From contig JAMLHH010000001.1 in assembly GCA_023957215.1 (NCBI GenBank), positions 81,383 to 145,382 on the forward strand: DNA of 64,000 nt. The letters are read 5' to 3'. Under the pieces are notes generated by a model. The model saw only the letters and a program-made list of their open reading frames with translations, searched no databases and had not been told where the DNA came from. A program made the translations under genes and the position numbers. The first letter of the stretch is position 1. Every line of letters begins with the position of its first letter. Of the stretch, positions 27,901 to 37,145 are shown piece after piece. This stretch comes from Chitinophagales bacterium. Its GTDB lineage: Bacteria; Bacteroidota; Bacteroidia; Chitinophagales; JADIYW01.

Positions 27901-28195
27901 ACTGCAATTTGACATTAATAGTCGGGTTGGTACCGATAGCGACTTCCTGTGAAGGATAGCCTACATAGGAAAAAACCAAAGTAGTAGCTGACTGGGCTAC
28001 ATCTTTGATGGAATAATTACCATCAATGTCTGTCACCGCACCTTGAGCAGTACCCTTCACAAGGACACTCACCCCAATGAGCGGCTCTCCATCGTCTGCG
28101 TCAGTCACCGTACCTGAAATAGTACGTCCCTGCGCCAGCACTTGATTTATGCCAAGCATAAAAACAAGTACCCAGAATAATAAGTTTTTTTTCAT
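24992..28195 (-). CDS. SusC/RagA TonB-linked outer-membrane transporter
   Basis: This TonB-dependent channel imports the ligand held by the SusD partner. From the N-terminus: a signal peptide (FWVLVFMLGINQVLAQ), a carboxypeptidase-regulatory-like domain (ISGTVTDADDGEPLIGVSVL), the plug with LYGSRASSGVIMITTKSG, and a 22-strand barrel ending in RSVGVDLKIKF, with a terminal Phe as BAM signal. The ATG at 28195 gives 1067 residues; the frame runs 18 codons further up, but those precede the signal. It heads the four-gene operon and is divergent from the T9SS type B gene. Confidence 0.95.
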   Translation of the reverse strand: MKKNLLFWVLVFMLGINQVLAQGRTISGTVTDADDGEPLIGVSVLVKGTAQGAVTDIDGNYSIKDVAQSATTLVFSYVGYPSQEVAIGTNPTINVKLQSGIELDETVVTAVAIKREKRSTSYSTNTVKSGDLNEGTTNLFSALQAKTPGVRINSAGGAVGSSNRIVLDGEASFLLGNNALIVIDGIPVNNNTANGNLNDLQNFVDFGNRANDFDPDNIESMTVLKGPAATALYGSRASSGVIMITTKSGSSLAGEGRKFHVTLNSGLTVDRAYLQMKKQERFGQGYDLAPDPIENFSWGPEFDGVVRPWTPVVIDPETGIPSQLIRPYSAVKNQLQNAFNTGITTRNGLQVEGGDEKYGYFLSYINTDNKGIFDNTFYKRHALTGNMNVKFSDKLSSRVNVQYSNVNQRVILGAGTSNFGGTYQALLQQAANIPINELRDYNNLYQGFAGYYGGYTANPYFLMNNSNNDNHVDNLLASAELTYTPIENLNFTARVGDNITISNTTQEKPWYEYTNPTKANNDKYFGSYAESVERRNNLTIDLIASYQKEFSNKIGLTALAGYNTNSIAIRSMAAQTENGLTVPGFYNLDNSVALPTVAQGISNYRLIGAYGQIGLSYNNLLFAEYTARNDWSSTLPEDSRGFFYQSAGLSFIPTEFIKGSARNWIGYAKLRFNAGTQGKDATPYLLASTNSVNPIFDDFFDGNLPLNFPIQALDGNDVNGITINNRIGNPNLKPEITIAYEAGVDLDILKNYVHVEYSFRHRTHKDLIIIASLPASTGFTSQVVNVGKMRNISNELLARVTAVKNKRGVNWDFRLQFSKTNNKVLKANTDSKELNIGTYINPGLAAVEGLPFGTFKVDDYERTADGKIIVGPGGLPTLSTEFVYAGSFLPKYTMGWGSTLSWKGLVFDIQFDMKKGGVFYSETKRATDFNGTSLSSLLNDRQPYIIPNSVIDNGDGTYSENTVPATNIYDIVSNIAPNKVNMLDASYIKLREVSLSYTFGDRFFKNTPLTSISLGVVARNLMFWLPKENTFADPESNSYGQAGNEQGIEAGSYPTTRSVGVDLKIKF

Positions 28196-28384
28196 AAAAC
28201 CGACTTGTTCGTTAATAAATACTGTTTTGTTTAATAAATTGTTAAGCACAATTATATGTAATTTTTTACTAAAACAAGACTTATAAGCTTAATTTTTACA
28301 CATTTTTTCTTCATTATTTTCAATTAAGCTATCAAATGCTAAATTTCATAAGCCGAGAAGGTTAAAATTATCAATCCAAATAAG

Positions 28385-28415
28385 TTGGGGATTCACAATA
28401 CTTCAATAATTTTGC
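28385..28415 (+). promoter_or_regulatory. Promoter TTG-N19-TAATTTTGC upstream of the T9SS type B gene
   Basis: TTG at 28385-28387 and TAATTTTGC at 28407-28415 are spaced 19 bases, as in the Bacteroidota sigma-factor consensus TTG-N17-23-TAnnTTTG. The ATG follows about 80 bases later. Confidence 0.65.
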
Positions 28416-28494
28416 GTTTATTGTGAGACAAAGTTTTTGATCCTTAATAAGGATTCACAAAGAAATTTTCATTATAAAAAACAATACACATTAG

Positions 28495-30285
28495 ATGAAA
28501 AAGCACTTCTTATTCTTAATAAACATTTTACTCTTTTGGAATATTTACGCACAGATATCACCGCAAAAGACTGGAGTTCCTCCTACTTTATTATGTGTAA
28601 AAAATGCAAGTTCCAATACAATTTCCATACAATGGGAAGAGTCAAAAGACAAGGGGAGTTGCTTTTCAGAATATGGAGTCTATATGTCCATCGGCGATAA
28701 AAAAGGGAACTATCAAAAAGTGAGTTCCATCACCAATGCCAATGACGGTATTTTAGTTTTTAATCCGCAAACTCTATCTGACGTTTATATTTTTCTCATC
28801 AATGAGCAGAGCTGTCTAAATCCTGCCAAAACAGAAATTTCAACTTCAGATACTTTGAGCAGTAAAGTACCGCAAGAAGCCCCTCATATTGAGAGGGTGA
28901 CGGTAGAAAACAATCATCCGACTATCTATTGGACACCAATAAAAAATCCTGAAGTAAGTGATTATGCTATTTTCAGCAATTCAAACGCCTATAATATCCC
29001 TATCGATACCGTCAAAGGTCGTCTTTCTGATTCTTATATAGACAATGCTCATGATGCAAGTACAGAGGCCGGTGTATATATGATACGCTCCATAGAATAC
29101 TGTGAAGATTCGACAGGGCTATTTAGTAATATTACAGAGGCATTTAACACCATTCTTTTGACTCGCGAAGAGGAAGATTTGTGTAAGCGGTCTATCGTCC
29201 TACATTGGAACGGCTATAATAATCACAGCGACGGCGTGTTGGGATATAGGATAGATTACAAAGAAGGAACAGGGATGTTTACAGTGGCAAACACCTTGGC
29301 ATCAGATGCGAGAATCTATAATTTTATCGGGCTAAAAGCAAATGCTGAAAATTGTATCAGGGTAGTTGCCTTATTGCCGGACGGAAATGAATCTTGGTCA
29401 AATGAGGTGTGCCTGATCAGTCAATCTGTCGCACCAGTTTATCACCATTATATCTACAATGTCACTGTGAAAGATGATCATGTAGAATTGACTTATCAGT
29501 CCGATATGCAAGCCGATGTACAAGAATTAGCATTAGAAAGAAGTGCAAATGGTAGCGCATTTCAAGTGTTAGAATCAGGCGTTGCTTTTGGCAATCCGAG
29601 TGTCAACGGAATTTATACCATACAGGATTTCAGCGCTTTGACAAGTCGATCCGCACTCTATTATAGAGTCATCGTTAAAAATGCCTGTCAAGACAGATTT
29701 AATACTTTACCGGCCAAAACAATTCTTTTAAAGGGAGAAAACTTAGGTCTTAATAATGAATTAGAATGGGATAGTTCAAGTATAGATCATGACGTAGTCA
29801 TTGAATACAGCTTATATAGAATAAGGGGTCAAGACACTTTGCTCATCAAAAGCTCTTCCCAAGAAGGAAGCTATACAGACAAAGGGGTATATTCCAATCA
29901 TTCTTTTGAATCCACTTGCTATTTTATACAGGCAGAGCACCATTCAATAGATTCCAATAGGACGAATACGGCTTTTATATCACGCTCCAATAAGGTCTGT
30001 TTACAACCGACTCCACAGGCATTCATTCCCAATGCCTTTGCGCCGACAGGTCACAATAGGATTTTTAGACCTATTTTGGTTTTTTCTTCCGATGAAAATT
30101 ACCTATTGGAGATATTTGACAGGAACGGCAACAAAGTTTTCAGCAGTACTGATCCAAAAGCAGGCTGGGACGGAACATACAAAGGAAAATTATTGCCTTT
30201 TGATTCTTTTACCTATCATTTGGAATTTATGGGAATGGACGGTCAAGAATTTAAAAGAGTGGGTTTTGTCACCTTGGTAAAATAA
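28495..30285 (+). CDS. Secreted FN3-like protein with T9SS type B (gliding-type) C-terminal domain
   Basis: The 596 residues begin with a signal peptide (FLFLINILLFWNIYAQ). Several fibronectin-III-like domains follow (~30-130, ~130-230, ~235-320, ~325-420, ~420-505). The last ~85 residues are a CHU_C/gliding motility-associated domain (AFIPNAFAPTGHN … LEIFDRNGNKVFSSTDPKAGWDGTYKG … GFVTLVK), the type B T9SS signal. The protein should be secreted to the surface or medium. The ligand is unknown. The small barrel gene follows after 9 bases. Confidence 0.85.
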   Translation: MKKHFLFLINILLFWNIYAQISPQKTGVPPTLLCVKNASSNTISIQWEESKDKGSCFSEYGVYMSIGDKKGNYQKVSSITNANDGILVFNPQTLSDVYIFLINEQSCLNPAKTEISTSDTLSSKVPQEAPHIERVTVENNHPTIYWTPIKNPEVSDYAIFSNSNAYNIPIDTVKGRLSDSYIDNAHDASTEAGVYMIRSIEYCEDSTGLFSNITEAFNTILLTREEEDLCKRSIVLHWNGYNNHSDGVLGYRIDYKEGTGMFTVANTLASDARIYNFIGLKANAENCIRVVALLPDGNESWSNEVCLISQSVAPVYHHYIYNVTVKDDHVELTYQSDMQADVQELALERSANGSAFQVLESGVAFGNPSVNGIYTIQDFSALTSRSALYYRVIVKNACQDRFNTLPAKTILLKGENLGLNNELEWDSSSIDHDVVIEYSLYRIRGQDTLLIKSSSQEGSYTDKGVYSNHSFESTCYFIQAEHHSIDSNRTNTAFISRSNKVCLQPTPQAFIPNAFAPTGHNRIFRPILVFSSDENYLLEIFDRNGNKVFSSTDPKAGWDGTYKGKLLPFDSFTYHLEFMGMDGQEFKRVGFVTLVK

Positions 30286-30294
30286 ACTGTTAAA

Positions 30295-30966
30295 ATGAAA
30301 ATCCTTTTAAAGTATCTTCTATTTTTTGTTTTAGTCATGGGTATTTCTATTTCTCATGCTCAAACGAAAGAAGATACCGTAGTCATTGCGCCCACCCAAA
30401 AAAAGTTTATTTACAATCCTGATCACTTCGTTTTTGGAGAGATGACTTATGGATATGCTAAATTGGGACACTTATTTCACGGAGCACTTAATTATAAGTA
30501 TCGGTTCAATCTTTTCAAGATTTCTTATGTACAAGTCAATAATTTCAACAAGAACAGAGACAAGAACAACCACATACAAACTATCTCTTTTTTGTATGGA
30601 TGGTCATTTAGAAAAAATAATTTTCTCTTCTCTGCAAGTTTTGGGATAGGTGGTAATTGGGGAAATGCAGTAACGAATTTAAAAGAAATCGATAGTATTC
30701 CTTTAAACTTTGACCGGCAGATAAAGGTAAAGACTGTCGGGTTTCCCATAGAAGCCTCTTTTGCCGTTACTCCCAAAAAAATAAAGACTTTTAGCAGTGT
30801 CGGCATTGCCCTTCATGCCAATTTTAATAATAACAAGGCTTTTATCGGCGGCGGATTAAATTTTACTTTTGGAAAGGTTTCACCTAAAATAAGGGAAGAA
30901 GAGAAGAAAAATCCTTTAAAAGATTATTACCAACCGAAAGATAATAGAAGAAAGTGGTACGATTGA
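30295..30966 (+). CDS. Predicted outer-membrane beta-barrel protein
   Basis: The 223-residue protein has a signal peptide (LFFVLVMGISISHAQ) and then alternating hydrophobic/aromatic strands (FGEMTYGYAKLGHLF, FLFSASFGIGGNWG, AFIGGGLNFTFG), consistent with a small barrel. It has a basic C-terminal tail (YYQPKDNRRKWYD), which is unusual as a barrel end. It lies 9 bases after the T9SS type B gene. This tandem is a common arrangement for T9SS-linked proteins and suggests the two work together. The precise family was not recognised. Confidence 0.6.
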   Translation: MKILLKYLLFFVLVMGISISHAQTKEDTVVIAPTQKKFIYNPDHFVFGEMTYGYAKLGHLFHGALNYKYRFNLFKISYVQVNNFNKNRDKNNHIQTISFLYGWSFRKNNFLFSASFGIGGNWGNAVTNLKEIDSIPLNFDRQIKVKTVGFPIEASFAVTPKKIKTFSSVGIALHANFNNNKAFIGGGLNFTFGKVSPKIREEEKKNPLKDYYQPKDNRRKWYD

Positions 30967-30982
30967 CAAACCGAAAAATCAA

Positions 30983-31011
30983 TTGAAGCCATAATAAATG
31001 TTTACATTTGC
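30983..31011 (+). promoter_or_regulatory. Promoter TTG-N17-TACATTTGC, first copy
   Basis: TTG at 30983-30985 and TACATTTGC at 31003-31011 with 17 bases between them match the Bacteroidota consensus. An ATG follows at 31016 but its frame is short. This is the left copy of a ~25-bp direct repeat. Confidence 0.55.
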
Positions 31012-31054
31012 ACTCATGCCGTCTATCATCCATCGTCCATCCATATTAAATGTT

Positions 31055-31063
31055 TACATTTGC
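31055..31063 (+). promoter_or_regulatory. -7 box TACATTTGC, second copy, at the M48 start
   Basis: The stretch 31048-31072 repeats 30997-31020 with a single change (and one flanking base). It places a second -7 box 5 bases before the M48 ATG at 31068. No TTG lies at the right distance, so the -33 part was not duplicated. Confidence 0.5.
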
Positions 31064-31067
31064 AATC

Positions 31068-32297
31068 ATGCCTACAACACTGACATATATAATGATCTTG
31101 ATTCTTTTGGCAGACTTTCTCTTTGAGGAAGTGCTGGATAAAAGAAATCATAAAAGATGGTCACTTCCGATTCCTTCGGCATTAAGCGATTTGTACAAGG
31201 CAGATGAATACCAAAAGGCAAAAGACTATCACAATGCCAATAGAAAGACGGCTAAAATTTCAGGCTATTTGCAAACCCTTATCATTTTGTCCATCTTATA
31301 TTTTTGTTTATTCGGTCAGTTACAAAATTGGATAGCGACACTTACGGATAGTCCTTATTATCAAGCCTATCTCTTTTTTGCCATTTATGGCTTGGGTAGT
31401 TTTATCATCAGTCTGCCCTTCAGTATTTATAATACTTTTGTCATAGAAGAAAATTTTGGTTTCAATAAGACGACCGGTAAAACTTTCATATTAGATATCA
31501 TGAAGAGTACGGTAGTCGGCATCCTCATAGGAGGTCTTTTATTGACGGCTATCATAGCATTTTATTATTTCGATGAAAAGAATTTTTGGATTTACGCATG
31601 GATACTTTTTGCGACATTTTCCATTTTTATGGCGATGTTTTATACTTCATGGATCGTCCCGATTTTCAACAAGCTGACACCTCTTTCAGATGGAGAATTA
31701 AAAGAAAAACTTACCGACTTAGGTCAAAGAACCGGCTTCCCATTGCATGAAGTCTATGTCATAGACGGCTCTAAGAGAAGTTCAAAAGCAAATGCCTATT
31801 TCAGTGGCTTAGGCTCTAAAAAGACGATTGTTTTATACGACACTCTGATAGAACAGTTGAGCATAGATGAAGTCGTCGCCGTCATGGCACACGAAATCGG
31901 TCACTATAAAAGAAACCACGTTATCAAAAGCCTGACCATTAGTCTGTTACAGATGGGCGTATTACTTTGGATATTATCACTTTGTGTCAGTCTCCCTGCA
32001 TTTCATTTGGCTTTGGGGAGTGATGCTCCGGCATTTCACATCGGCCTGATTGCTTTTTCGTTGCTTTATAGTCCCATTGGCTTGTTGACAGGTGTCGGGA
32101 TGAATATTTTATCTCGAAAAAATGAATATGAAGCAGACGCTTATGCTAAAATATGGTCAAGTGCACCCGCTTTAGTCAGTGGATTAAAAAAATTGCATAA
32201 AGACACTTTGAGCAATGTCAATCCCGACCCTTTGAATGTATTTGTACATTATTCTCATCCGACTTTATTACAGAGGATACAGGCACTAACGAAATAA
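31068..32297 (+). CDS. M48 membrane metallopeptidase (Ste24/CAAX protease type)
   Basis: This 409-residue integral membrane zinc protease has an N-terminal Ste24-type region (Peptidase_M48_N) with several spans. The zinc motif is HEIGH (in VMAHEIGHYKRNH), and the third ligand Glu is in SRKNEYEADAYA. The segment GSKRSSKANAYFSGLGSKKTIVLYDTL is strongly conserved in the family. Eukaryotic members cut prenylated CAAX proteins. Bacterial ones are thought to clear damaged or misfolded membrane proteins. The start at 31068 is preferred over an in-frame ATG six codons earlier, which lies within the -7 box region. Confidence 0.92.
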   Translation: MPTTLTYIMILILLADFLFEEVLDKRNHKRWSLPIPSALSDLYKADEYQKAKDYHNANRKTAKISGYLQTLIILSILYFCLFGQLQNWIATLTDSPYYQAYLFFAIYGLGSFIISLPFSIYNTFVIEENFGFNKTTGKTFILDIMKSTVVGILIGGLLLTAIIAFYYFDEKNFWIYAWILFATFSIFMAMFYTSWIVPIFNKLTPLSDGELKEKLTDLGQRTGFPLHEVYVIDGSKRSSKANAYFSGLGSKKTIVLYDTLIEQLSIDEVVAVMAHEIGHYKRNHVIKSLTISLLQMGVLLWILSLCVSLPAFHLALGSDAPAFHIGLIAFSLLYSPIGLLTGVGMNILSRKNEYEADAYAKIWSSAPALVSGLKKLHKDTLSNVNPDPLNVFVHYSHPTLLQRIQALTK

Positions 32298-32444
32298 ATT
32301 TTCTTTGTGCATCTTATACATTCTCTGTGAACTTTGTAGTTAAAAATTAATAAGCTACAACTTCTCAGACTCGGTATTTGCAAACCGTTACTAAACTTCT
32401 ACCAATAAATAAAAAAACTATTATAGCATTTGCGCCTTTCTTTC

Positions 32445-32453
32445 TAACTTTGC
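32445..32453 (+). promoter_or_regulatory. -7 box TAACTTTGC of the pheT operon
   Basis: It is a perfect TAnnTTTGC, 17 bases before the pheT ATG at 32471. It supports this start over the longer open frame from 32378. A second TTTGC lies at 32429-32433 but has the wrong TA spacing. Confidence 0.55.
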
Positions 32454-32470
32454 AAATTGATAAGATTACA

Positions 32471-34891
32471 ATGAAAATTTCATATAACTGGCTGAAAACT
32501 TTTGTGGATGTGGATTTAAACACGGAAGAATTGAGCTATTTGTTGACAGATATAGGATTAGAGGTAGAAGGAATCGAAGAAGTAGAATCAGTAAGAGGAG
32601 GACTCAAAGGTTTGGTAGTTGGCGAAGTACTCACTTGCGAGCAGCATCCCGATGCCGATAAATTAAAAGTGACCACGGTTCGCTATGGAGAAGAAGAAGA
32701 TGTGCAGGTCGTCTGTGGCGCACCCAACGTAGCCCAAGGTCAAAAAATAGTTTTTGCACCGGTAGGTATCACTCTGTATCCTTACAATGATGAAGGAAAT
32801 TTTAAAATCAAAAAAGCCAAAATCAGAGGGGTAGAATCTTTGGGAATGATTTGTGCTGAGGATGAAATCGGATTGGGGGAATCTCACGACGGTATCATCA
32901 TTTTACCGGAATCATCTGTTGTAGGTACACCGGTTAGTGAAATTTACCAACTCAATAACGATACCATTTTGGAGATTGGACTGACACCGAATAGACCCGA
33001 TGCCCAATCACATTACGGAGTTGCAAGAGATTTGGCAGTCGCACTCAATTTTAGAAAAGGTTTGGATATCGAACTAAAAAAGGGAGCTTCTGACATACAA
33101 GAATCTGATAAGGTACAGGTTAATATTGATGTCATCGACAAAGACCTATGTCCACGATATGCAGGATTAGTGATAGAAGGTTTAAAAGTAGAAGAGTCAC
33201 CGGATTGGCTCAAAGAAAGATTGCACGCTATCGGTATCAACAGTATCAATAATGTGGTCGATATCACCAATTATATTTTACATAGCTATGGTCAGCCTTT
33301 ACACGCATTCGATATGGAAAAAGTGGGCGATACAATACAAGTTAAAACCTTAGAAACAGGTACTAAATTCAGAACTTTAGACGATGAAAAGGTAGAGTTA
33401 GATGCGCAAGATTTGATGATTTGTAATGCTAGCGAAGCGATGTGTATTGCAGGAGTTTACGGTGGAATCGATTCCGGAGTCAAAGACAGTACGACTTCTA
33501 TCTTTTTAGAGAGTGCCTACTTTCTTCCGACATCTATCAGAAAAACTTCTATGCGTCACAATATGCGTACTGAAGCAGCGCAGCACTTTGAAAAAGGGAT
33601 TGACCCACAAAGTACAGTGGAAATATTGAAGATAGCAGCCCGTATGATTATTGATATTGTAGGTGGCCAGGTCGCATCAAAAATCTACGATGTAAAAAGT
33701 CAGGAATTTGCAGAAAACAAGACTACTTTAGAACCTGAAAAGGTGAGACGTATCACAGGAGCCAATATTACGAATGAGCAAATCAAACAGATTTTGACTT
33801 TATTGGAAATCAAAGTTGACGATCAATCACAACCTTGGCAGCTTTCCATTCCTTTGTATAGAGCAGATGTGACAAGAGACGTGGATATTATAGAAGAGGT
33901 TTTGCGCATTTATAGTTATAACAAAATCGAAATCTCTAACCGTATCAATGCTGCCATTCCGATTAAAAAAGGTTTGACCAAAGATAAGTTGTACCAAGTC
34001 ACTTCTGACTATTTGGCAGCAACCGGTTTTTATGAAATGCTCAACAACTCGCTCACTAAATCCAAAAATGTAGAAAATATCATTGATGCATCTGTTCAGG
34101 TAAAACTTTTGAGTAGTATCAATGCTGAACTTGACATTTTACGACCGGATATGCTTTTGAGTGCTTTGGATGTTTTGAGTTATAATATCAATCGTTCCCA
34201 AAAAGACTTGAAACTATTTGAGTATGGAAAAGTTTACACTAAAAACGAAAAGAAATATATCGAAGAAGACCATTTGTTTTTAGCTGTTACCGGCAAGCAA
34301 TTGCCTGTTAACTGGAATACGCCGGCACAAGATGTGGATTTCTATTATCTGAAAGGAATCGTTGAAAGCATTTTACAGCGATTGGGAATCAAACACTCTT
34401 CTGTCGAAGAAGGAAAAAGTGCTTTTTATGATTACGTTTTGACTTACTATATCGGAAGAAATAAGATAGCGATGATAGGAAGAGTGGTCAAAAACATTTT
34501 AGCCCAATCCGATATCAAACAAGCAGTATTTGCAGCAGATTTTTATTGGGATTTTATTTTTAGAATTGCCCAAAATCAATCTACACCAAAAGTAAATATT
34601 TCAAAATATCCATCTACCCGACGAGATTTAGCAATTTTGTTAGACAAAAATGTTAAGTTTACGGAGATTCTTAACCTAACCACGCAAGTGAATAGGAAAG
34701 AATTGAGAGAAATCAATCTTTTTGATGTCTATGAAGGAGAGAAAATTGAAGAAAGTAAAAAGTCGTATGCAGTCAGCTATGTGTTCTGCGACGACAATAA
34801 AACAATGTCAGATAAAGAGGTAGATAAAATAGTCAATCAACTAATCGATCAGTATTCCAATCAATTGGGAGCTGTTATAAGAGGAAAATAA
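32471..34891 (+). CDS. pheT: Phenylalanine-tRNA ligase beta subunit
   Basis: The beta chain of the (alpha-beta)2 enzyme that charges tRNA-Phe. The 806 residues contain the N-terminal MKISYNWLKTFVDVDL start, the EMAP-like tRNA-binding domain (LVVGEVLTCEQHPDADKLKVTTV, VVCGAPNVAQGQKIVFAPVG), the B3/B4 editing region (DAQSHYGVARDLA, NSINNVVDITNYILHSYGQP), B5, the catalytic-like core, and the FDX-ACB anticodon-binding domain at the end (KYPSTRRDLAILLDKNVKF). pheS is not in the window. Its TAA overlaps the next ATG by one base. Confidence 0.97.
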   Translation: MKISYNWLKTFVDVDLNTEELSYLLTDIGLEVEGIEEVESVRGGLKGLVVGEVLTCEQHPDADKLKVTTVRYGEEEDVQVVCGAPNVAQGQKIVFAPVGITLYPYNDEGNFKIKKAKIRGVESLGMICAEDEIGLGESHDGIIILPESSVVGTPVSEIYQLNNDTILEIGLTPNRPDAQSHYGVARDLAVALNFRKGLDIELKKGASDIQESDKVQVNIDVIDKDLCPRYAGLVIEGLKVEESPDWLKERLHAIGINSINNVVDITNYILHSYGQPLHAFDMEKVGDTIQVKTLETGTKFRTLDDEKVELDAQDLMICNASEAMCIAGVYGGIDSGVKDSTTSIFLESAYFLPTSIRKTSMRHNMRTEAAQHFEKGIDPQSTVEILKIAARMIIDIVGGQVASKIYDVKSQEFAENKTTLEPEKVRRITGANITNEQIKQILTLLEIKVDDQSQPWQLSIPLYRADVTRDVDIIEEVLRIYSYNKIEISNRINAAIPIKKGLTKDKLYQVTSDYLAATGFYEMLNNSLTKSKNVENIIDASVQVKLLSSINAELDILRPDMLLSALDVLSYNINRSQKDLKLFEYGKVYTKNEKKYIEEDHLFLAVTGKQLPVNWNTPAQDVDFYYLKGIVESILQRLGIKHSSVEEGKSAFYDYVLTYYIGRNKIAMIGRVVKNILAQSDIKQAVFAADFYWDFIFRIAQNQSTPKVNISKYPSTRRDLAILLDKNVKFTEILNLTTQVNRKELREINLFDVYEGEKIEESKKSYAVSYVFCDDNKTMSDKEVDKIVNQLIDQYSNQLGAVIRGK

Positions 34892-35181
34892 TGGAAGATT
34901 TATCAAACAAATGGAATCAAATCATCTCGAAAGTTGAATCACTCATTCAAGAGAATGTCCGTTTGAAGTCTGACAATCTCAGATTGACAAAAAGTTATGA
35001 AAAATTACAAGAAGAGAACGATAAATTAGAAGAGGAAAAAAGAGAATTATTAGAGAATTTCAACAAAATAAAGCTGGTTAAAGGGAGTGCAATTTCAGAA
35101 GAAGAAAGAGCTGAAATGAAAACTCGAATGAAGCACTTTATGGAGGAAATAGATAATTGTTTAGCGAAAATCAATGCATAA
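34891..35181 (+). CDS. Small coiled-coil protein of the pheT-zapA-rny operon
   Basis: The 96 residues are nearly all coiled coil (residues ~10-60, rich in Glu, Lys and Leu: EENDKLEEEKRELLENF). The gene sits between pheT and zapA with overlaps or near-overlaps on both sides. In this position Bacteroidota often carry a small coiled-coil protein thought to partner with ZapA in division, by analogy with ZapB; that role is inference. It has no signal peptide. Confidence 0.75.
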   Translation: MEDLSNKWNQIISKVESLIQENVRLKSDNLRLTKSYEKLQEENDKLEEEKRELLENFNKIKLVKGSAISEEERAEMKTRMKHFMEEIDNCLAKINA

Positions 35182-35183
35182 TC

Positions 35184-35477
35184 GTGGAAAAAGAAAAAAA
35201 GAGCATAAAAGTAGTCCTATTAGATAGACAGTACAAGTTGCAAGTGTTTTCTGACGAGCAAGACATTGTAAATGAAGCTATCCATGAAATCAATAAAGCT
35301 GTTCTTGCATATCAGGAGAAATACCCCGCTCAGGATAAACAAGACTTATTGACAATGTTGTTTTTACATCAAAAAGTGGATATGATAAGTAAAAAGAGAG
35401 CCGGTGAAAATGTAGATTGGAACGAAAGGTTGGACGCTCTCAATGAATTATTAACAAAAAGTCTATCGAATCAATAA
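35184..35477 (+). CDS. zapA: Cell division protein ZapA
   Basis: ZapA binds FtsZ and bundles its filaments at midcell. The sequence KSIKVVLLDRQYKLQVFSDEQDIVNEAIHEINKAV is the typical N-terminal beta domain, followed by a helix with LLTMLFLHQKVD. The GTG at 35184, right after the previous stop, gives 97 residues, the usual length. A TTG at 35157 would add nine residues overlapping the previous gene. It belongs to the pheT-coiled coil-zapA-rny run, a conserved Bacteroidota arrangement. Confidence 0.85.
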   Translation: MEKEKKSIKVVLLDRQYKLQVFSDEQDIVNEAIHEINKAVLAYQEKYPAQDKQDLLTMLFLHQKVDMISKKRAGENVDWNERLDALNELLTKSLSNQ

Positions 35478-35527
35478 AGCATACCTTTAAGCGGCACATT
35501 TATTAACTATAAAACTGTGCAGAAAAA

Positions 35528-37102
35528 ATGGTAGAAATCATTGTAGGGATAGTAGCATTAGCGATAGGTGTATTACTGGGTAAGATTATATTTCGAGCCA
35601 ATGTCAATGAACAAATCGAGAATGCTAAAATCATCGAGGAAAAAGCTAAAATCAATGCGGAAAGCATTTTGAAAGAAGCAAAAGTAGAAGCTGAGGCTTT
35701 GAAAAAAGACAAAGAATTAGAAGCGAAGGAGTATCTTTTAAAACAAAGAGAAAAACTCAATCAAGAAACGGAAGCCAAAGAGAAAAGATTTCAAGAGGGC
35801 GAAAAAAGAATCAAACAAAAAGAACAATCACTCAACCAGCGACTCGAAAATGCCAGTCGAAAAGCCAAAGAGGCCGAAGACGAGCAAAAAAGGTTGGAAG
35901 AACTCCAACAAGGTGTGGCTAAGAGAAAAAACGATTTAGACAAAGCATATTCCGAACATATCGCCAAGTTAGAACAGATTGCCAAACTTTCTGCCGAGGA
36001 AGCAAAAGCCGATTTGATAGAACGTCTAAAAGACAAAGCCAAAACAGATGCAATGGCACACGTCAAGTCTGTGATGGATGAAGCCAAATTGAGAGCGAAT
36101 AAGGAAGCGAAGAAAATCATTATTCAATCCATACAAAGAGTGGCTGCCGAAAAAACCATAGAAAACTCCGTGTCCGTTTTCAATCTTTCTAATGACGGGC
36201 AAAAAGGTCAAATCATCGGTCGTGAAGGTAGAAATATTCGGGCTTTAGAAGCTGCAACAGGTGTTGAAATTATTGTAGATGACACACCGGAGGCCATCAT
36301 TATTTCAGGCTATGACCCATACAAAAGAGAGATAGCCAGACTTTCTCTCCAAAGATTGGTCTCTGACGGACGTATCCACCCTGCCAGAATTGAGGAAGTC
36401 GTGGCTAAGACCCAACAACAGATGGAAGCGCAAATTCTCGAGATTGGAGAGCGGACAGTAATTGACTTGGGGATTCACGGACTACATACCGAATTGGTAA
36501 AATTAGTAGGTAAAATGAGGTTTCGTTCTTCTTATGGTCAAAACTTATTACAACACTCCAGAGAGGTTGCTAATCTTTGTGCCTTAATGGCTTCCGAACT
36601 CGGTGAAAATGTCAAGGTTGCCAAACGTGCGGGTCTCTTACACGATATCGGCAAGGTCTCTGATGACGATCCGGAATTGTCACACGCATTATTAGGTGCT
36701 AAGCTTTGTGAGAAATATGGAGAAAGTAAAGTCATTATCAATGCCGTAGGAGCCCACCATGATGAAATGGAAATGCTCTATATGGTTTCACCAATTGTGC
36801 AGGCTTGTGATGCTATTTCAGGTGCACGACCGGGAGCAAGAAGGGAAATCATGGAGATTTATCTAAAGCGTATCCAAGATTTAGAGGATGCCGCTTTGTC
36901 CTTTGATGGTGTTATGAAAGCTTACGCCATACAGGCAGGTAGAGAATTGCGCGTCATTGCGGAGGCAGATAAAACTTCCGACGAAGATGCAGAACAGCTA
37001 TCTTTCAAAATTGCTCAAAAAATTCAAGATGAAATGACTTATCCGGGTCAAATCAAAATCACCGTCATTCGAGAGACCCGTGCAATAGCCGTAGCGAAGT
37101 AG
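35528..37102 (+). CDS. rny: Ribonuclease Y
   Basis: This membrane-tethered endoribonuclease starts mRNA decay. The 524 residues contain an N-terminal membrane helix ([19 protein letters not shown]), a long charged coiled coil (~25-210), a KH domain (~220-280; [20 protein letters not shown]), and an HD domain with the metal pair His372-Asp373 in GLLHDIGKV. The end [22 protein letters not shown] is conserved. It closes the pheT operon and is followed by a hairpin terminator. Confidence 0.96.
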   Translation: MVEIIVGIVALAIGVLLGKIIFRANVNEQIENAKIIEEKAKINAESILKEAKVEAEALKKDKELEAKEYLLKQREKLNQETEAKEKRFQEGEKRIKQKEQSLNQRLENASRKAKEAEDEQKRLEELQQGVAKRKNDLDKAYSEHIAKLEQIAKLSAEEAKADLIERLKDKAKTDAMAHVKSVMDEAKLRANKEAKKIIIQSIQRVAAEKTIENSVSVFNLSNDGQKGQIIGREGRNIRALEAATGVEIIVDDTPEAIIISGYDPYKREIARLSLQRLVSDGRIHPARIEEVVAKTQQQMEAQILEIGERTVIDLGIHGLHTELVKLVGKMRFRSSYGQNLLQHSREVANLCALMASELGENVKVAKRAGLLHDIGKVSDDDPELSHALLGAKLCEKYGESKVIINAVGAHHDEMEMLYMVSPIVQACDAISGARPGARREIMEIYLKRIQDLEDAALSFDGVMKAYAIQAGRELRVIAEADKTSDEDAEQLSFKIAQKIQDEMTYPGQIKITVIRETRAIAVAK

Positions 37103-37145
37103 AAATCCGGCAAACGAGAATTACGATATACAAGGTATATTTAAA

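Noticed and set aside
35503-36120. Minus-strand frames opposite rny
   Set aside because: They arise from the Lys/Glu-rich coiled coil read in antisense (Leu/Phe/Ser-rich).
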